Positions 11,892 through 23,867 of a stretch of 64,000 nt of DNA are shown here, piece by piece (the stretch's first letter is position 1; every line of letters starts with the position of its first letter). The notes under the pieces were generated by a model, which did not search any database, had not been told where the DNA came from, and saw only the letters and a list, made by a program, of their open reading frames with translations. The DNA comes from Anastrepha obliqua. Its lineage: Eukaryota > Arthropoda > Insecta > Diptera > Tephritidae. Location: assembly GCF_027943255.1 (NCBI RefSeq), contig NC_072893.1, positions 130,075,784-130,139,783 of the forward strand, in the 5' to 3' direction. The position numbers were made by a program, and so were the translations under genes.

Positions 11892-13220
11892 ATGCCATTA
11901 AATCGCACTCCCCCTCACAGCTCGGACGCGAACCATTCATCAACCAAACAGCCAACAGATGGCGCTTCTCGTCAAGGGAATATTAACCCATATACAACCA
12001 ATAAAGTTATGATTGTGTCAAATGAAACTCAAAAGCAACGCTCCTCTTCGATGAGTTCAATAAACCCGAATGATACCAATACTTCAAATTCTACGCCAAA
12101 TGATAAAAATTGGACCCTAGTCAAAAATCCGAAAAGGCCTTTAGGTAGCCCGCAAAATGTAAGTAAAGCAAAGCAACAAAAACTTAGCTATTGGCTAAGT
12201 AATGAAAACAAATTCGATGCTCTTTCAATGGAAGATAACAACGAATCAAAAGCAGATAAAACACCTGAAAAGGAAAAACCTCTCAAACCTCCTCCAATCT
12301 TCGTAGACAGAGTCGAGAATATTCACCCGTTATTAAGCACGCTCAACGAATTTGAAAGTAATAACTACGAATTAAGAGTCATTGGGTCAAATCGCGTAAA
12401 AATCCAGCCAAAAACACCGGAAGCATTCACTAACATAGTTAAATTGCTTGAAGGTAAGAAGACAGAGTTTTACACATACAAACCAAAAAATGAAAGAAGT
12501 TTTAAAGTAATTTTAAGAAATATGCATCCGTCAGTTGAACCTGAAGAAATCAAACTAGCATTAAAGGAATATGGTCACTCTGTCACAAATGTTTGGAATA
12601 TGAAACACTCTCAAAACAAAAGAGCACTACCAATGTTTGTCGTAGAAATGGTGCAAAATCCCAACAACAAATCAATCTATGATATTAGAAACTTACTCCA
12701 CAGTCGCATTACTTTTGAACCCCCCCGGCCAAAACGCGACCTGCCGCAGTGTTCGCGATGCCAAAACTATGGCCATACAAAATCTGGTTGTCGAAGACAG
12801 GCCAAATGCGTTAAGTGCGCAGGAGATCATTTAACATCTGAATGCGAACGAAAGACGAGATCCAAAGACGTCAAATGTGCACTGTGTGAGGGTAATCACC
12901 CGGCGAACTATAAAGGATGCACCGTCTATAAAAAGCTGCAAGCAACCTCCTTTCCTGCACTAAGGAAGAAGATAATGCCATCTCAGAGCGCCCAAAATGA
13001 TCCAAGCCACCAACAAGTACAACTAAATTTTAACCAACAGAAGCTATCGTATGCACAAGTTGCTAGTAATGAAATAAACCAAAACACCAACGAAAACAAC
13101 GCCTTGATCAGCGAAATCCGGGAAATGATGAAGCTATTAAGAGATGTAATGAGCCAAATGTCTGCCATGACAAACCTTTTAGTAAGTCTTGTCCAAAAGC
13201 CACATATTCCATGCCCTTAA
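11892..13220 (+). CDS. Jockey ORF1: Gag-like nucleic-acid-binding protein with three CCHC knuckles
   Basis: This 442-residue protein is the RNA-packaging component of the retrotransposon; in the family it binds element RNA and forms the ribonucleoprotein particle. Residues 1-130 are Ser/Asn/Lys-rich and likely disordered. Residues 135-280 correspond to the region before the knuckles that is typical of Jockey Gag. Three zinc knuckles follow: C287-C290-H295-C300 (CSRCQNYGHTKSGC), C306-C309-H313-C318 and C329-C332-H336-C343. The C-terminal part (about 370-435) is Gln/Asn-rich and ends in a short amphipathic, Met/Leu-rich segment. The stop codon lies in the ORF2 start: the ORFs overlap by 10 bp (ATGCCCTTAA) with ORF2 in the -1 frame, so ORF2 translation probably depends on re-initiation or frameshifting. 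No disabling mutation is seen. Confidence 0.92.
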   Translation: MPLNRTPPHSSDANHSSTKQPTDGASRQGNINPYTTNKVMIVSNETQKQRSSSMSSINPNDTNTSNSTPNDKNWTLVKNPKRPLGSPQNVSKAKQQKLSYWLSNENKFDALSMEDNNESKADKTPEKEKPLKPPPIFVDRVENIHPLLSTLNEFESNNYELRVIGSNRVKIQPKTPEAFTNIVKLLEGKKTEFYTYKPKNERSFKVILRNMHPSVEPEEIKLALKEYGHSVTNVWNMKHSQNKRALPMFVVEMVQNPNNKSIYDIRNLLHSRITFEPPRPKRDLPQCSRCQNYGHTKSGCRRQAKCVKCAGDHLTSECERKTRSKDVKCALCEGNHPANYKGCTVYKKLQATSFPALRKKIMPSQSAQNDPSHQQVQLNFNQQKLSYAQVASNEINQNTNENNALISEIREMMKLLRDVMSQMSAMTNLLVSLVQKPHIPCP

Positions 13221-15913
13221 TTCTTGCTTTGTGGAATGCAAATGGGCTGTCACAACACTCAAATGAGTTAAAAATTTTCTTGCAAAAACACGATATAGAT
13301 ATCCTCTTAGTATCAGAAACCCACTTCACCAAAAAGAGTTTTTTTAATATTCCCTTCTACTGCTTCTATCACACAATGCATCCTGACGGAAATGCCCACG
13401 GAGGCTCTGCTATTCTTATAAAGAAATCAATCAAGCACTACGAATCTACACACTATAGAACAGAAGAAATTCAAGCAACAAATGTCATAGTACAAGACTC
13501 AATCGGTGCATTACTTATTTCTGCAATATACAGTCCACCTAAACACAAAATTAAAAATAAAGAATATGTTAAGTTTTTTAAAACCCTGGGAGCACGCTTT
13601 ATAGCAGGAGGTGACTATAATGCAAAAAATACACTATGGGGTTCTCGGCTTACGACAACAAAGGGACGCGAATTGTACAACGCAACGACATCAATGAACT
13701 TGAAAGTTTTCTCAACGGGAGAGCCAACTTATTGGCCTTCAGACCCAAAAAAGATTCCAGACCTTGTTGATTTTTGTGTCATCAAAGGTTTATCGTACCT
13801 GCAGATAACTTGTAAATCCTGCCTGGATCTTTCTTCTGACCATTCGCCAGTGATAATCACAATAAATGATAAACTCGAAAATAGGCCCCAAAACTGTCAA
13901 CTTACTAACAGCCGTACAAATTGGACTCAATTTAAAACCATTTTGACGTCGACACTTGGCATAAAAGTTGCACTAAAAAACGAGGAAGATATAATCGAGG
14001 CTACCGAATATCTTACAAAATGCATCCAGGATGCAGCGTGGTCATCCACCACTCATGTGAGTCCTCATACTCGTACACAAAGAAATTCAAGCATCGGTAT
14101 CTTCCTAAGAAACAAACTGAAAGAGAAACGCCAGTCAAGAAAAATATGGCAACAAACAAGATTTCCTGAATATAAAAGCCGTTTTAATACATTATCAAAA
14201 GAAATAAAATTATTATTGAAAGAGCAACACGACAAAGAAATGAGGCAGTTTCTATGGGGTTTGGAACCAACACACCTCACCAATTATTCCCTGTGGAAAG
14301 TCAGCAAAAAAGTAAGTTCCACGAAAGAGTACCGTCCACCACTTCGTAAAAAAGATGGCTCATGGGCGAAAACCGCAATCGAGAAATCTGAGCTTTTTTC
14401 TAAATATCTAAAAGATATTTTTACACCAAACGATACTGAAGCTGATCTTTGTTTTGACAGCACTGTTGCTGCCTTTTTAAACGAACCCTACCAAATGGAG
14501 CTACCGATGAAGAAGTTCACCAAAAGTGAAATAGTTAGCACTATTAAAAAGCTAAAAGATCACAAGGCACCAGGATATGATCGCATCACGGCCGAAATTC
14601 TCAAAAAACTACCTCCTGAACCCTATAATTTCATTACCCATTTGTTTAATGCGTGCTTAACCAGAAACATTTTCCCAGCTCAATGGAAAGTAGCAGAAAT
14701 TAAAATGGTGCTCAAGGCAGGAAAACCAGGCGATGAAGTGAAATCCTATCGCCCTATCAGTCTTCTACCAATACTGTCAAAAGTTTTTGAAAAGATCTTC
14801 CTTAAACGTTTAATGGTTTTTATCGAACGCGAACAAATAATTCCGAAACATCAGTTTGGTTTCAGGAATGAGCATTCGACAATTGAGCAAGTCCATAGAC
14901 TTGTCGAAAAAATACAAACAGCGCTCGACCGAAAACAAATCTGTTCAGCAGTTTTCCTAGACATATCACAAGCCTTCGACCGAGTGTGGCACCAAGGCCT
15001 ACTCTTTAAAATAAAAAAGAAATTACCACTAAATGCCTATTTGCTCATTAAATCATATCTAAACCAACGAATGTTCTACGTAAATTACGAAAATGAAATT
15101 TCCAATTTCCAACAAATTAAAGCTGGGGTCCCACAAGGCAGTATATTAGGTCCAATCCTGTACTTAATTTTTACACACGATCTGCCAACCTCAAAAGGTG
15201 TACTAACTGGCACTTTTGCCGATGACACCGCTATTATGGCGACAGCAGTGGATCCCGTGGAAGCCTCTTATATGCTCCAAATAAGCATAAATAAAATCTC
15301 CAAATGGCTCCGGAGCTGGCGGTTGAAAGTAAACGAACATAAATCTCAACACGTAACCTTTACCACAAAAAGAACCACCTGCTCACAAATCAACTTAAAC
15401 CGTATTCCAATTCCGCAATGTGATAGTGCTAAATATCTAGGCATTCATTTGGATAAACGGCTTACGTGGAAAACGCATATCTTTACAAAAAGGAAAGCTC
15501 TAGGTTTAATATTTCGTAATATGTACTGGCTGCTAAACCGCAAATCCACCCTCTCAATGGACAACAAACTTATCCTCTACAAATCTATGATAAAACCAGT
15601 CTGGACTTACGGAATCCAACTGTGGGGTACTGCGTCAAATTCAAACTTGGAAATCCTGCAGCGTTTCCAGTCCAAGACTCTACGCACCCTAGTCAACGCT
15701 CCGTGGTACGTGACAAATGCCCAAATTCATCGAGACTTAGACATCCCTTCAATAAAAGAGGAAATTCAAAATGTAGCCAGTAAATACCGAAATCGACTTC
15801 AATCGCACCCAAATGAGCTGGCCTCTACCCTCATGTCACCATCATGTGTCTTTCTAAGGTTGAAAAGAAAAACACCAATCCAGCTCGTCCAAGAGCCATC
15901 TATAAAATATTGA
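13211..15913 (+). CDS. Jockey ORF2: endonuclease / reverse transcriptase
   Basis: This 900-residue polyprotein nicks target DNA and reverse-transcribes the element RNA at the nick. Residues 1-220 form an exonuclease-endonuclease-phosphatase domain: N9 and N11 in LWNANGL, E36 in SETHF, D135 and N137 in GGDYNAKN, and D210-H211 in SSDHSP match the catalytic set. Reverse transcriptase spans roughly 495-760, with KAPGYDRI, SYRPISLLP, VFLDISQAFDRVWH, GVPQGSILGP and the catalytic FADD box at 669-672. The C-terminal region carries the KYLGIHLD and WTYGIQLWG phrases seen in Jockey-type RTs. There is no RNase H domain, as expected for Jockey. The ATG at 13211 overlaps the ORF1 stop. Length and motif order are those of a complete protein. 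Confidence 0.95.
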   Translation: MPLILALWNANGLSQHSNELKIFLQKHDIDILLVSETHFTKKSFFNIPFYCFYHTMHPDGNAHGGSAILIKKSIKHYESTHYRTEEIQATNVIVQDSIGALLISAIYSPPKHKIKNKEYVKFFKTLGARFIAGGDYNAKNTLWGSRLTTTKGRELYNATTSMNLKVFSTGEPTYWPSDPKKIPDLVDFCVIKGLSYLQITCKSCLDLSSDHSPVIITINDKLENRPQNCQLTNSRTNWTQFKTILTSTLGIKVALKNEEDIIEATEYLTKCIQDAAWSSTTHVSPHTRTQRNSSIGIFLRNKLKEKRQSRKIWQQTRFPEYKSRFNTLSKEIKLLLKEQHDKEMRQFLWGLEPTHLTNYSLWKVSKKVSSTKEYRPPLRKKDGSWAKTAIEKSELFSKYLKDIFTPNDTEADLCFDSTVAAFLNEPYQMELPMKKFTKSEIVSTIKKLKDHKAPGYDRITAEILKKLPPEPYNFITHLFNACLTRNIFPAQWKVAEIKMVLKAGKPGDEVKSYRPISLLPILSKVFEKIFLKRLMVFIEREQIIPKHQFGFRNEHSTIEQVHRLVEKIQTALDRKQICSAVFLDISQAFDRVWHQGLLFKIKKKLPLNAYLLIKSYLNQRMFYVNYENEISNFQQIKAGVPQGSILGPILYLIFTHDLPTSKGVLTGTFADDTAIMATAVDPVEASYMLQISINKISKWLRSWRLKVNEHKSQHVTFTTKRTTCSQINLNRIPIPQCDSAKYLGIHLDKRLTWKTHIFTKRKALGLIFRNMYWLLNRKSTLSMDNKLILYKSMIKPVWTYGIQLWGTASNSNLEILQRFQSKTLRTLVNAPWYVTNAQIHRDLDIPSIKEEIQNVASKYRNRLQSHPNELASTLMSPSCVFLRLKRKTPIQLVQEPSIKY

Positions 15914-16055
15914 ATTAATTTATTTATTATTATATTTATTAGAAAGGATATTTCACTGGAAATATTCCTTTAATACTAAAATCAAAGCCACTCTTAAATG
16001 TTACCAAATATTTGTAAAATGTCTTCTAAGAATTGTAAGTATAGACAGAATACAA

Positions 16056-16061
16056 AATAAA
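16056..16061 (+). promoter_or_regulatory. Polyadenylation signal AATAAA of the Jockey element
   Basis: AATAAA precedes the poly-A run (about 16070-16095) by roughly 10 bases, and this fits the 3' end of a retrotransposed mRNA. Confidence 0.75.
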
Positions 16062-16065
16062 GTTT

Positions 16066-16092
<27 letters not shown>

Positions 16093-16096
<4 letters not shown>

Positions 16097-16105
16097 ATTC
16101 AAAAT
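16093..16105. repeat. Candidate target-site duplication, right copy
   Basis: AAATATTCAAAAT follows the poly-A tail and matches 11464-11476. Confidence 0.55.
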
Positions 16106-16109
16106 GAAG

Positions 16110-18025
16110 CAAATTCTTCTACCCAATAATTTCCTCAATTTGAAGCACTGAGTTTCGAATAATTTTAAAAAATACATAAAACAAAATTAAGTCCTCTTTT
16201 TTGTACTAAAATTTTAATTTGAAACAAATTCAAATCTTTTTTTTCTAAACTCTTTCCATAAAACTCTCAAACACCTCACATTCCCTTGTTACCCACCAGT
16301 TAGCAGACCCTGCCTACTCCTTTTTTGCGCCCATTTCCGCTACAATTTATCATTTCTCACTTTCTCCGTCATATTGCCGAACATTTATACATTTTTCTAA
16401 CGCCATATGTTGCATGCAACATGCCAACCAACACGCAAGCCCGTCCAAACCCTTTCTTCTTCTTGGTATCCTACGTACAAGCGTCGCTCTCTTGTTAGCA
16501 CAAATAAATTTCTCACCCCGCATACCCCTCATACCCGAACAAAGACCTGGCCTCAACGTCAATTGGCAATAAGAGTTCGTTAAAGCGACAACCAGACTTA
16601 GGAAGAGCGAGTGTGCGAATATATATGTGAATGGATGTACATTTGTGTGTGTTTGCTCGTCACAAGCCAAACGAGTTATAAAAGGATTAACTGCAAAAAA
16701 TCGGATAATATTATAGCAAATAATAATCGTAGCATATCAGCTGGTGCTGCGCTAGAAAAACGAGAACAGGAAAATGCGAAGGCATGCGCGAGTGAGCACG
16801 GGAAAGAGGCGTGACGTGCAGAGGCTGTGGTAGTAGTAGTAGGGGCTAAAGGTCACACTGCCTTATTTCGGCCGATTTGCCAGGCAAGTCTCTACACTTG
16901 TTTTTCTAGCCCAATTATTGCCTGCTTTTGTTGTTGTTGTTGTTGCTTCTGCTGATAAATCGCTTTAAATTTGTTAAGCTCATGTAAATGCATGACAGAT
17001 ATTTATCTAAGCAACGACTCGAAGGGCCGGAGGGTCGCCATTATATGCCAAAGCGATACATGCACACACACATACTCATGTGTGCATATCTACATAGCCG
17101 CATACTTATCAGGAGATCATAAATACGGCGCATATGAATGTATACGTTTGTGTATTTGTATTTACCCACTCCACTTTACAACCCCTGACTGAATAGCCGT
17201 CAATCCTTTCGTCCTTTGCCATGCGGCAGCTACATTTCATTTTGTAGTTCGCTTGGCCCTTCCACTCCGTTTTTGTAATAATCTTTTGAGTTTTTTTTTT
17301 AATTTTTTATTTGCACTACTCTGGGCTAGCTTTGAGCTTTGGGTGGCTCCAACTCCCTATTTCGTACGTGCCACACATTGTTGCAATGTCACAGCTGCTG
17401 CTGCTGCTGTTTGCACTGAAGCATTTTTAACGCTTTCTACTTCAAAAGATTCGTGTCACATGCCATTCCAATGTGTGTGAGTATGCGTGTTCGTATGTTT
17501 ATCATTTCGCATTTGTGTTAACTCACATTCGGTTGAGTCAACCTGATTTTAATTTCAAAATAAGCACAAAACGAATGACTTACGCAATTCGCTATATATT
17601 TGTCTTGCTGTCGGGAGCGCTGGATTGGGTTTAACCCCATTGCTACTTTACGTAGCCTCTGGTTTATTTACATCAAACCTTTTTTTATTATATTAGCCCA
17701 TGTACCGATCTGAAAAGGATAAATCGCTTTTGTCATTTGTTCTGTAAACTCACGTAGTTATTTCGCACCCAGTTCAGTTTGCCGTTGTCACTTCTTCTTC
17801 ACTAACTTTTCCATTTCACAGTTTTTCCGTGAGACTTTTACGCCGATTAATGTTTTTCTCTAAAATAAATCTCACCCTTGTCAAAAAGCGTGTTTAAACA
17901 TTTGGAATTAAAAAAAAATATGTCACTTCGCGTGCACCTAACCGTTGCTGCCGGTCTAGCTGTGAATAAACCAGTCTCGTCGCTAAGTTCTCGCGAAACC
18001 CATCTTTCCAGGAGCAGACCGCAGG
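16110..18025. other. Non-coding region, no gene recognised
   Basis: Mixed sequence with a short (GTT)n run near 16930-16946 and a (GCT)n run near 17393-17410. The open frames are short, overlap on both strands and show no family motif. Confidence 0.5.
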
Positions 18026-18029
18026 TGGT

Positions 18030-18155
18030 TAAGAGGATTTTAATACTCAGATTTCGTGGAGAAATTACCGCATAGGTCCCTTGTCCGGCCAGCTCATCCG
18101 TTTCGCAGTTTCCCGCAATGTCGCTATGACTAGGAACCTAGATGGGCCTTATGCC
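18030..18155 (-). pseudogene. LINE RNase H domain remnant
   Basis: The reverse strand reads VPSHSDIAGN followed by TDELAGQGT, which matches the conserved W-VPGHSGI-GNE-ADELA box of retrotransposon RNase H domains (I, R1 and Loa groups). The tryptophan before VP is a stop codon and the glycine of PGHS is serine. Nothing else of the element is recognisable nearby, so this is an old fragment of roughly 40 codons. Confidence 0.6.
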
Positions 18156-18199
18156 AAAGAATTCGGATGCGATCGAAAGTGAAGCCAGCTAGTAAGTAC

Positions 18200-21100
18200 A
18201 CAGAACCAATTACAGGCATGTTTGGCTCTACGACTGATTCATTTTGCTCATATTCCTCATTCTCAGGAACGCAACCTAATTACATACATATAATGTTTTG
18301 AAGTTGTTCACTAACGTCTTAAGAAGGTTCACGCAGTCATTTACAATTTGTGAGTTAGTTGATAGAAGAGAAAGAAGGGCTTTCAAAGATGCCTGATTAT
18401 GTGAGACATATCATCACACATATCTCGGTGACATATATTTCTTCCTGGCAGATTGTTGGGTAAACATCCGTTTACTCTTATTTAGGGAGGTATAGTAAAT
18501 TGAAAACTTTAAATGCGTTTTCCTTTCATTTTGCTCGAGTGCCAGCAAATGAACGAGACTCCAAGAGAAAGCCGCAAGAACCCATGAAAACCAAACCATC
18601 AAGTTCAGATAAATTTTTAAGCCTCAGCACTCATAAGTAAACACTAGCGCTGAAAATCAAAAACTTCATCAACTCTCAACATCAACTCCTCGTTCTCGCT
18701 CCCCCTACAACCAAACGCTACTATTTCTAAGCTGGGCGCTTTGGTATTTCTGGAATATTTGCTTACAATTTTGTAAGCATTTTAATTTAAAGCATGGTTG
18801 ATTTGCTTAACTCTTTATGACGTTGGCGCTTATCAGTTATTGGCCTCATATTCCAGTGATTGCTTGGCTTATCGTGGCCTTGGTGTCTTCCTCATTACAG
18901 CTACCTTACATTCGCGTGCGGCCCAAGTAGTTGTCACTCACTTCATGCGCTGATAAGTACTTTTTTATTTGTTTGCCAAATTGGCGATGTTCAACTAATT
19001 AAAATTCCGAACGCCAACTAAATCTAGATAACTTGGTTTTTAAATATCAATATTTCAAAGTTAAAGTTTATCCAAATTATCGATTGTTGTATTGATTTTG
19101 CATTAAGCAGCTACTCGAACGAGTTAAGAAGCAGCAAAGTGTAGGAATTTTTGGTATCATTGCACTCACTGCATCTCCACATACAGTGCGCCACTTCATC
19201 GATAATTTCACTCTAAATCGCTTCGGAACTTCGCTTTCGTTAAACGCAAAGAAACCGATAATTCAAGACAATCGCTTCCCCACTTGGCGTGCTAGCAAAT
19301 TTTCATTTCATTTGAAATGCCTCAAATTACTACATGAAAATTGGGCAAATATTTATTAGTTTTCATAATAATAGACAATAATAAGCGCACAAAACTGTGA
19401 GAGTATAAATATTTTGAAAGATTGTGGACACAAAAAAACAAGGTATAGTCGCATAAGAGTATTAGTTCTAGACTAGTTGTAGTGCGACTAGTGAGAAATG
19501 GTAGTGGAACAGTTGCGAACATTAGAAAACGAAATACCATCAAACATGCTTACTTTTGCCATTTGGTGAACTTATCCAGAGCAATGTTCTCCTGCCTATA
19601 AAAAGTCACATTGAGTCATTAAATTGAGTCGTTAAATTGCTCTGTATGTATTTTAAAGGTGGCCTCTAAGTGTGCCTTTGCGTTTGCCTTCTGTAGTAAC
19701 TAGTTAAGTTGTTCGAAAACTGGTGCTCTTTCCTCGTATTGTGTCCCAAGTTCCAAATAACTAAGCTGCTGAGCAGATACCGCGCTTTGTTGTAGACGTC
19801 TGTGTTTGCGAATTTTTGTAGAGAGACAGACTATCTTGAAAGCCTTTCGAGTCTAACCAAGTAGCAGCAAATAGAGGCTCTCAGAAGACTTGCGTATGTT
19901 ATGAAATTTTGAATGAGAAGGAAAGTGTTGAATGTCTTATAAAACATGAAGTACAAGCATTCAAATTTAGAGTTCAGAACCGTTGGCGGAGCAGTCAGTG
20001 GGGGCGACACAACACCACTGAGGAAATGGGAATCTTAGCATAGGAATTTTCAAAGATTCATTGCTCCTGTCGGTGGCTATCCGAATGCACGTCTGCTGGA
20101 ACTCAGGCTTAAGAAATCTTACTGGCTATCTAATGTATGCTAAAATATCTTTCCGGCAAACCAGTTTAATGTGAGTGGGCGAATAGACTTCTAACAAAGG
20201 TAGACCTGTATTCTCGATAGTTCATCACTAATATTTAGGTAGAAAATTGCTGGCTCACATCGCCGCGTGTATTAGAGGGCATTCAAAGCCAACAACAAAT
20301 TTTCTCAATGATTCAATGACGTTTTGACTCAACTGTCAGTTCTACAGCTACTTCTAAGCTTGCACTGCTTTTGTGCTCTACTCGGTGCGTTCTGCGCTTA
20401 TTTAGCCTTCTTTCGTTAACTGTGGGGCAAATAACTACTACTAGCACATAGATCAACTGGGTACTTATTTATATATACATATACAAGACAAATACAAATA
20501 CAAATTCATATAATCGCCTTATTATTTTGTGGTTCGCATGTGCATTAAACTGTATATTAGCCAAAACAGGCAACACACACACACACATACATGCAAACAT
20601 TCATACGCACATATGTGAGTGGTTATTTACTAAATTATATGTGTAAGCATATTTGCAGATACAAATTTCTGTTTCTACACATCCATATATGCACGTAAAT
20701 GTAAATGAATGTGTGTGCGTGCAGTTGGCTGTGTGTTGTTCGGCGTGCGCTACTAATTTGTGCAAATGACCTTAGACCAATTAAAAGCAATTAACAAATG
20801 CCGATAGTCCATAGCTGATAGTTGTAACTTCCACTGCTACAACAAAAAAATAATCAAAAAAGAACAACAAAACGGAAATTAACTAAAATTAATACACAAC
20901 TATTGGCCAACTGACAATTGCCAGGCGATGCGCGCATGCCGTGTAAACAATTCATTATGAAAAATTCAAATGAAATATTTTTTTTTTCTTTTTGAATTTG
21001 AGCTGGGTTTTCAGCATATTTCGTAGTATTTCGAAAAACCAGTTCATTTTTCATTTACTGCTACAAGTATCGGTATTAGCCAACAAAGCTTGAATAAAAA

Positions 21101-23525
21101 AAAAATTTCACAAATTTGTTTCAATAAAAAAAATTGCATAGATTTTTTTCCTTGTTTTCTTTTATTACATTTATCGTACATTTTTTTTCAAAATTTTTTT
21201 TTAGTAATGCAATAGTACAACAAAAGTATAAAAAAATTTTATACTAAAGGAATTTTTTTACAAATAAGATTAAATATTTTTTTATTAACATATATTTAAT
21301 ATTTTTTTTAATTCTTTAAACTTCTAAAAATCTAACTTTTTAAAACATATTAATTTCCTGTTTTTTTGTAAATAAATGTTTTTGGGAAAAAAACTTTAAT
21401 TTTGAATTGGTTTTTTTTAATTTTGCTTAAATTCAAAAAAATATCTCATATCTGGACAACTCAAAGGTTGACCCAAGATGTCTTAAAGATAAAATAAATA
21501 AAAGTAATAATTTTATTTGTTGTTTTATTATCCAACTTGAGCTAACAAAGTAAAAATTTAAATTTTTTGGTGCCTTTTTTGATAAAAGTTTAATTTCTTT
21601 TACGAATTAATTATTTACTACAATTTTTTAAACAATTTTTTTTGTGTTTTTTGTAATTTTCCGATATTAGTTTTATTTTCATCTTTGAAGTTCTAACTAT
21701 TTATTGTACTTATTTTTTGGAATTATTAGCATTTATTATTGATTTCCTTGTTTTTGTTTTTGGTAATTTTCTTTTTATCAGCTCCGTTTTTATTTCTTTT
21801 TTTAATTATTTATTCGACTTGTTCTTTTCTATCCACTTTTATATTTTCTATCTTCACCTCATTTGGACCAAAGTGTAGAAAAAACAAAAAATTACTCAAA
21901 CCTTAAAATTCCATCAATTGTTTGTGTGTGCTAATTATAGCCACGTTGTAAATTCACTCAAAATCTTATTAAAAACAGATTCGCCAGAAAATTGTCGGTT
22001 ACAAAATCGGTAATTGTTAAAAAATAACACAAAAACAAAAAAAAAAAAATGGATGCCAATACAAAATTAATGATTTATTTCCTAACGATTCTCTTCACTT
22101 TTCGGTGATGGCTTGTAAGGGTATGAGGCGGCCTATATATGCGAATTATTATTTGCCAATAAATATTATTAGCTACACGCACTTACTGCTTGTATTTTTC
22201 TTATTAATTTTATTCCTTATTACCCGTTTACACACAGCTGCTGGCAAAGAGGAAAATTTCACTGCATATCCGATCAGGAAAATTGATGTTATCAATTTTT
22301 GTAGTAGAAGAGGGTGGTAAGCGAAACGATGAAATCAGAAAGCAGGTTAAACAGAAAAGACATATTCGCATAAAAAAATTCTATATTTTTTTGTACCTAT
22401 TTTATTCTGCGTGGTGGAAACAGAATTTACGAACTCTGATTTACCCTCAGCATAGCAGTCCCTTATTGTCTACTGGATAGTTGCTGTATTACTTTTATTT
22501 ATTTATTTCTTGTTTGAAAATATTAAAAATAAAATTATCTTGAATCTCTTCATATTTGCAAAGCTGCCGCTTCCTAGCGCACGCACCTTTTGCACTAACA
22601 ACAAAAACTTACAGCAAGAAATTCATAAATGCAAATCACTCTCAATCATCATTACCACCACGAAACTCTTTAGTGCAGAGAAAAATATGCTTCCACCAGC
22701 AACAACAAACTGCGCTGCCTGCTCTCACTATCAACTTTTCCCTTTCCACTTGTGCACAAAAGTAATCCACATTTAAGCATAACAGCTTGCGAAAAAATCC
22801 CCATTGCCATAATGGCCGTAACGCGGCGCCAAGGTAGCCGATGAGTGAGTGGCGAACATGGGAAATTCGAAGTTGAGGAGGTGCAGTTGCGTGAAGCGCC
22901 ATTTGAAGATTGATTAATCACTGAGAAACACGGCACTGGCACTGCTATCGGATTGCTAACAAGCTCATTAAAAGTTCTGCGTATTACAGGCTAAAGCGCA
23001 CGCTCCTGTTGTAAGCAATGAAGGTGAATACCTTTTTTGCTCCATGACACAATTTCAATTAAGTATTTGTCGGTTCATGTAAAGCTCATACTTATAAATA
23101 TTTGCAACGTATCGCTGAGCACATCGAAATGGGATTTGAGATAAAGTACGAAAGCAAACAAAAATCGAATTACTACTACTTTTTATTCCTTTAAAAGCAA
23201 CTCTAATGATCTGATAAGAAAGTTTTCTTGTCTCTTATAGATAAGTTTATCTCAGTATCAGAGTTGAGTTGAATCGAGTAAATACTCGTACAAAGTAAAA
23301 ATCAAAAATTTGCCAGATTTGTTGCTAGTCTTAAGTTCCCTTAAAAATTTCACTTGTTTTACGTGAGGCATCGGGTCAATATCTACTTATTGTCATGTCA
23401 ACATCTAATAGTGTTCCTGGCGTCATTTCAGGTAATTGGCTGGTAGGTTTTTAATTACGTTGCACCTCTCTAGTCAACTGACACTAGTGATTAACGGTAG
23501 ATAAATACTCAGATCTTCCTGATGT
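18200..23525. other. Non-coding region, no gene recognised
   Basis: AT-rich DNA with a CA microsatellite near 20573-20590, poly-A/T stretches between 21.1 and 21.9 kb and no convincing coding sequence. Confidence 0.5.
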
Positions 23526-23532
23526 AACGAGA

Positions 23533-23865
23533 CTTCCATGCTCCCGGTTAAGGAGCACCGTATCATGCTCTTCAAGCAACTTCTGCTTGGTTGTTATGCC
23601 TGCAGGCATTTGCTAGAGCCTGATCCACTTCCCAAGCGAGTTAGGAAACATTTCTTCGACTATACTGACGAGATCCAAGGCGAGACATGACTACAACTAC
23701 TCGTTCGGAAGCTGTGTAGACAGGCATGATACGAGAGTCATCGAGAGTATCTCAAAAGCTTTCTAAACTTCCAACTCCCGAGTGCCGCCATCGGAGCCCA
23801 ACCGCCACCCATAGCAGAGGAAAAGCTTCAGCTGCCTGATGCGACACCGCGTAGTTTTGGCTCCA
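23533..23865 (+). pseudogene. Non-LTR retrotransposon C-terminal fragment
   Basis: In pieces of two frames this reads LPVKEHRIMLFKQLLLGCY, HLLEPDPLPKRVRKHFFDY and TDEIQ, then after breaks AFLNFQLP, IGAQPPPIAEEKLQLP. These are the conserved phrases that follow the RT domain in a common insect LINE family (Jockey-like type, by recall). Stops and shifts show it is dead. The same phrases occur at 47.2-47.6 kb, so two independent remnants of one family are present. The 5' part of the element is absent. Confidence 0.65.
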
Positions 23866-23867
23866 TT

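Larger units (their letters stand above)
11477..16092 (+). mobile_element. Full-length Jockey-clade non-LTR retrotransposon
   Basis: The element has the classical Jockey layout: a 5' leader of about 415 bp, ORF1 with three CCHC zinc knuckles, ORF2 with apurinic-type endonuclease plus reverse transcriptase, a short 3' leader with AATAAA, and a terminal poly-A of more than 20 residues. Candidate 13-bp target repeats flank it. Both ORFs are open from start to stop. Such elements mobilise by target-primed reverse transcription from an RNA made by an internal promoter. Intact frames and a long unbroken poly-A suggest a recent insertion. The 5' boundary depends on the target repeat and could be off by tens of bases. 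Confidence 0.85.
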
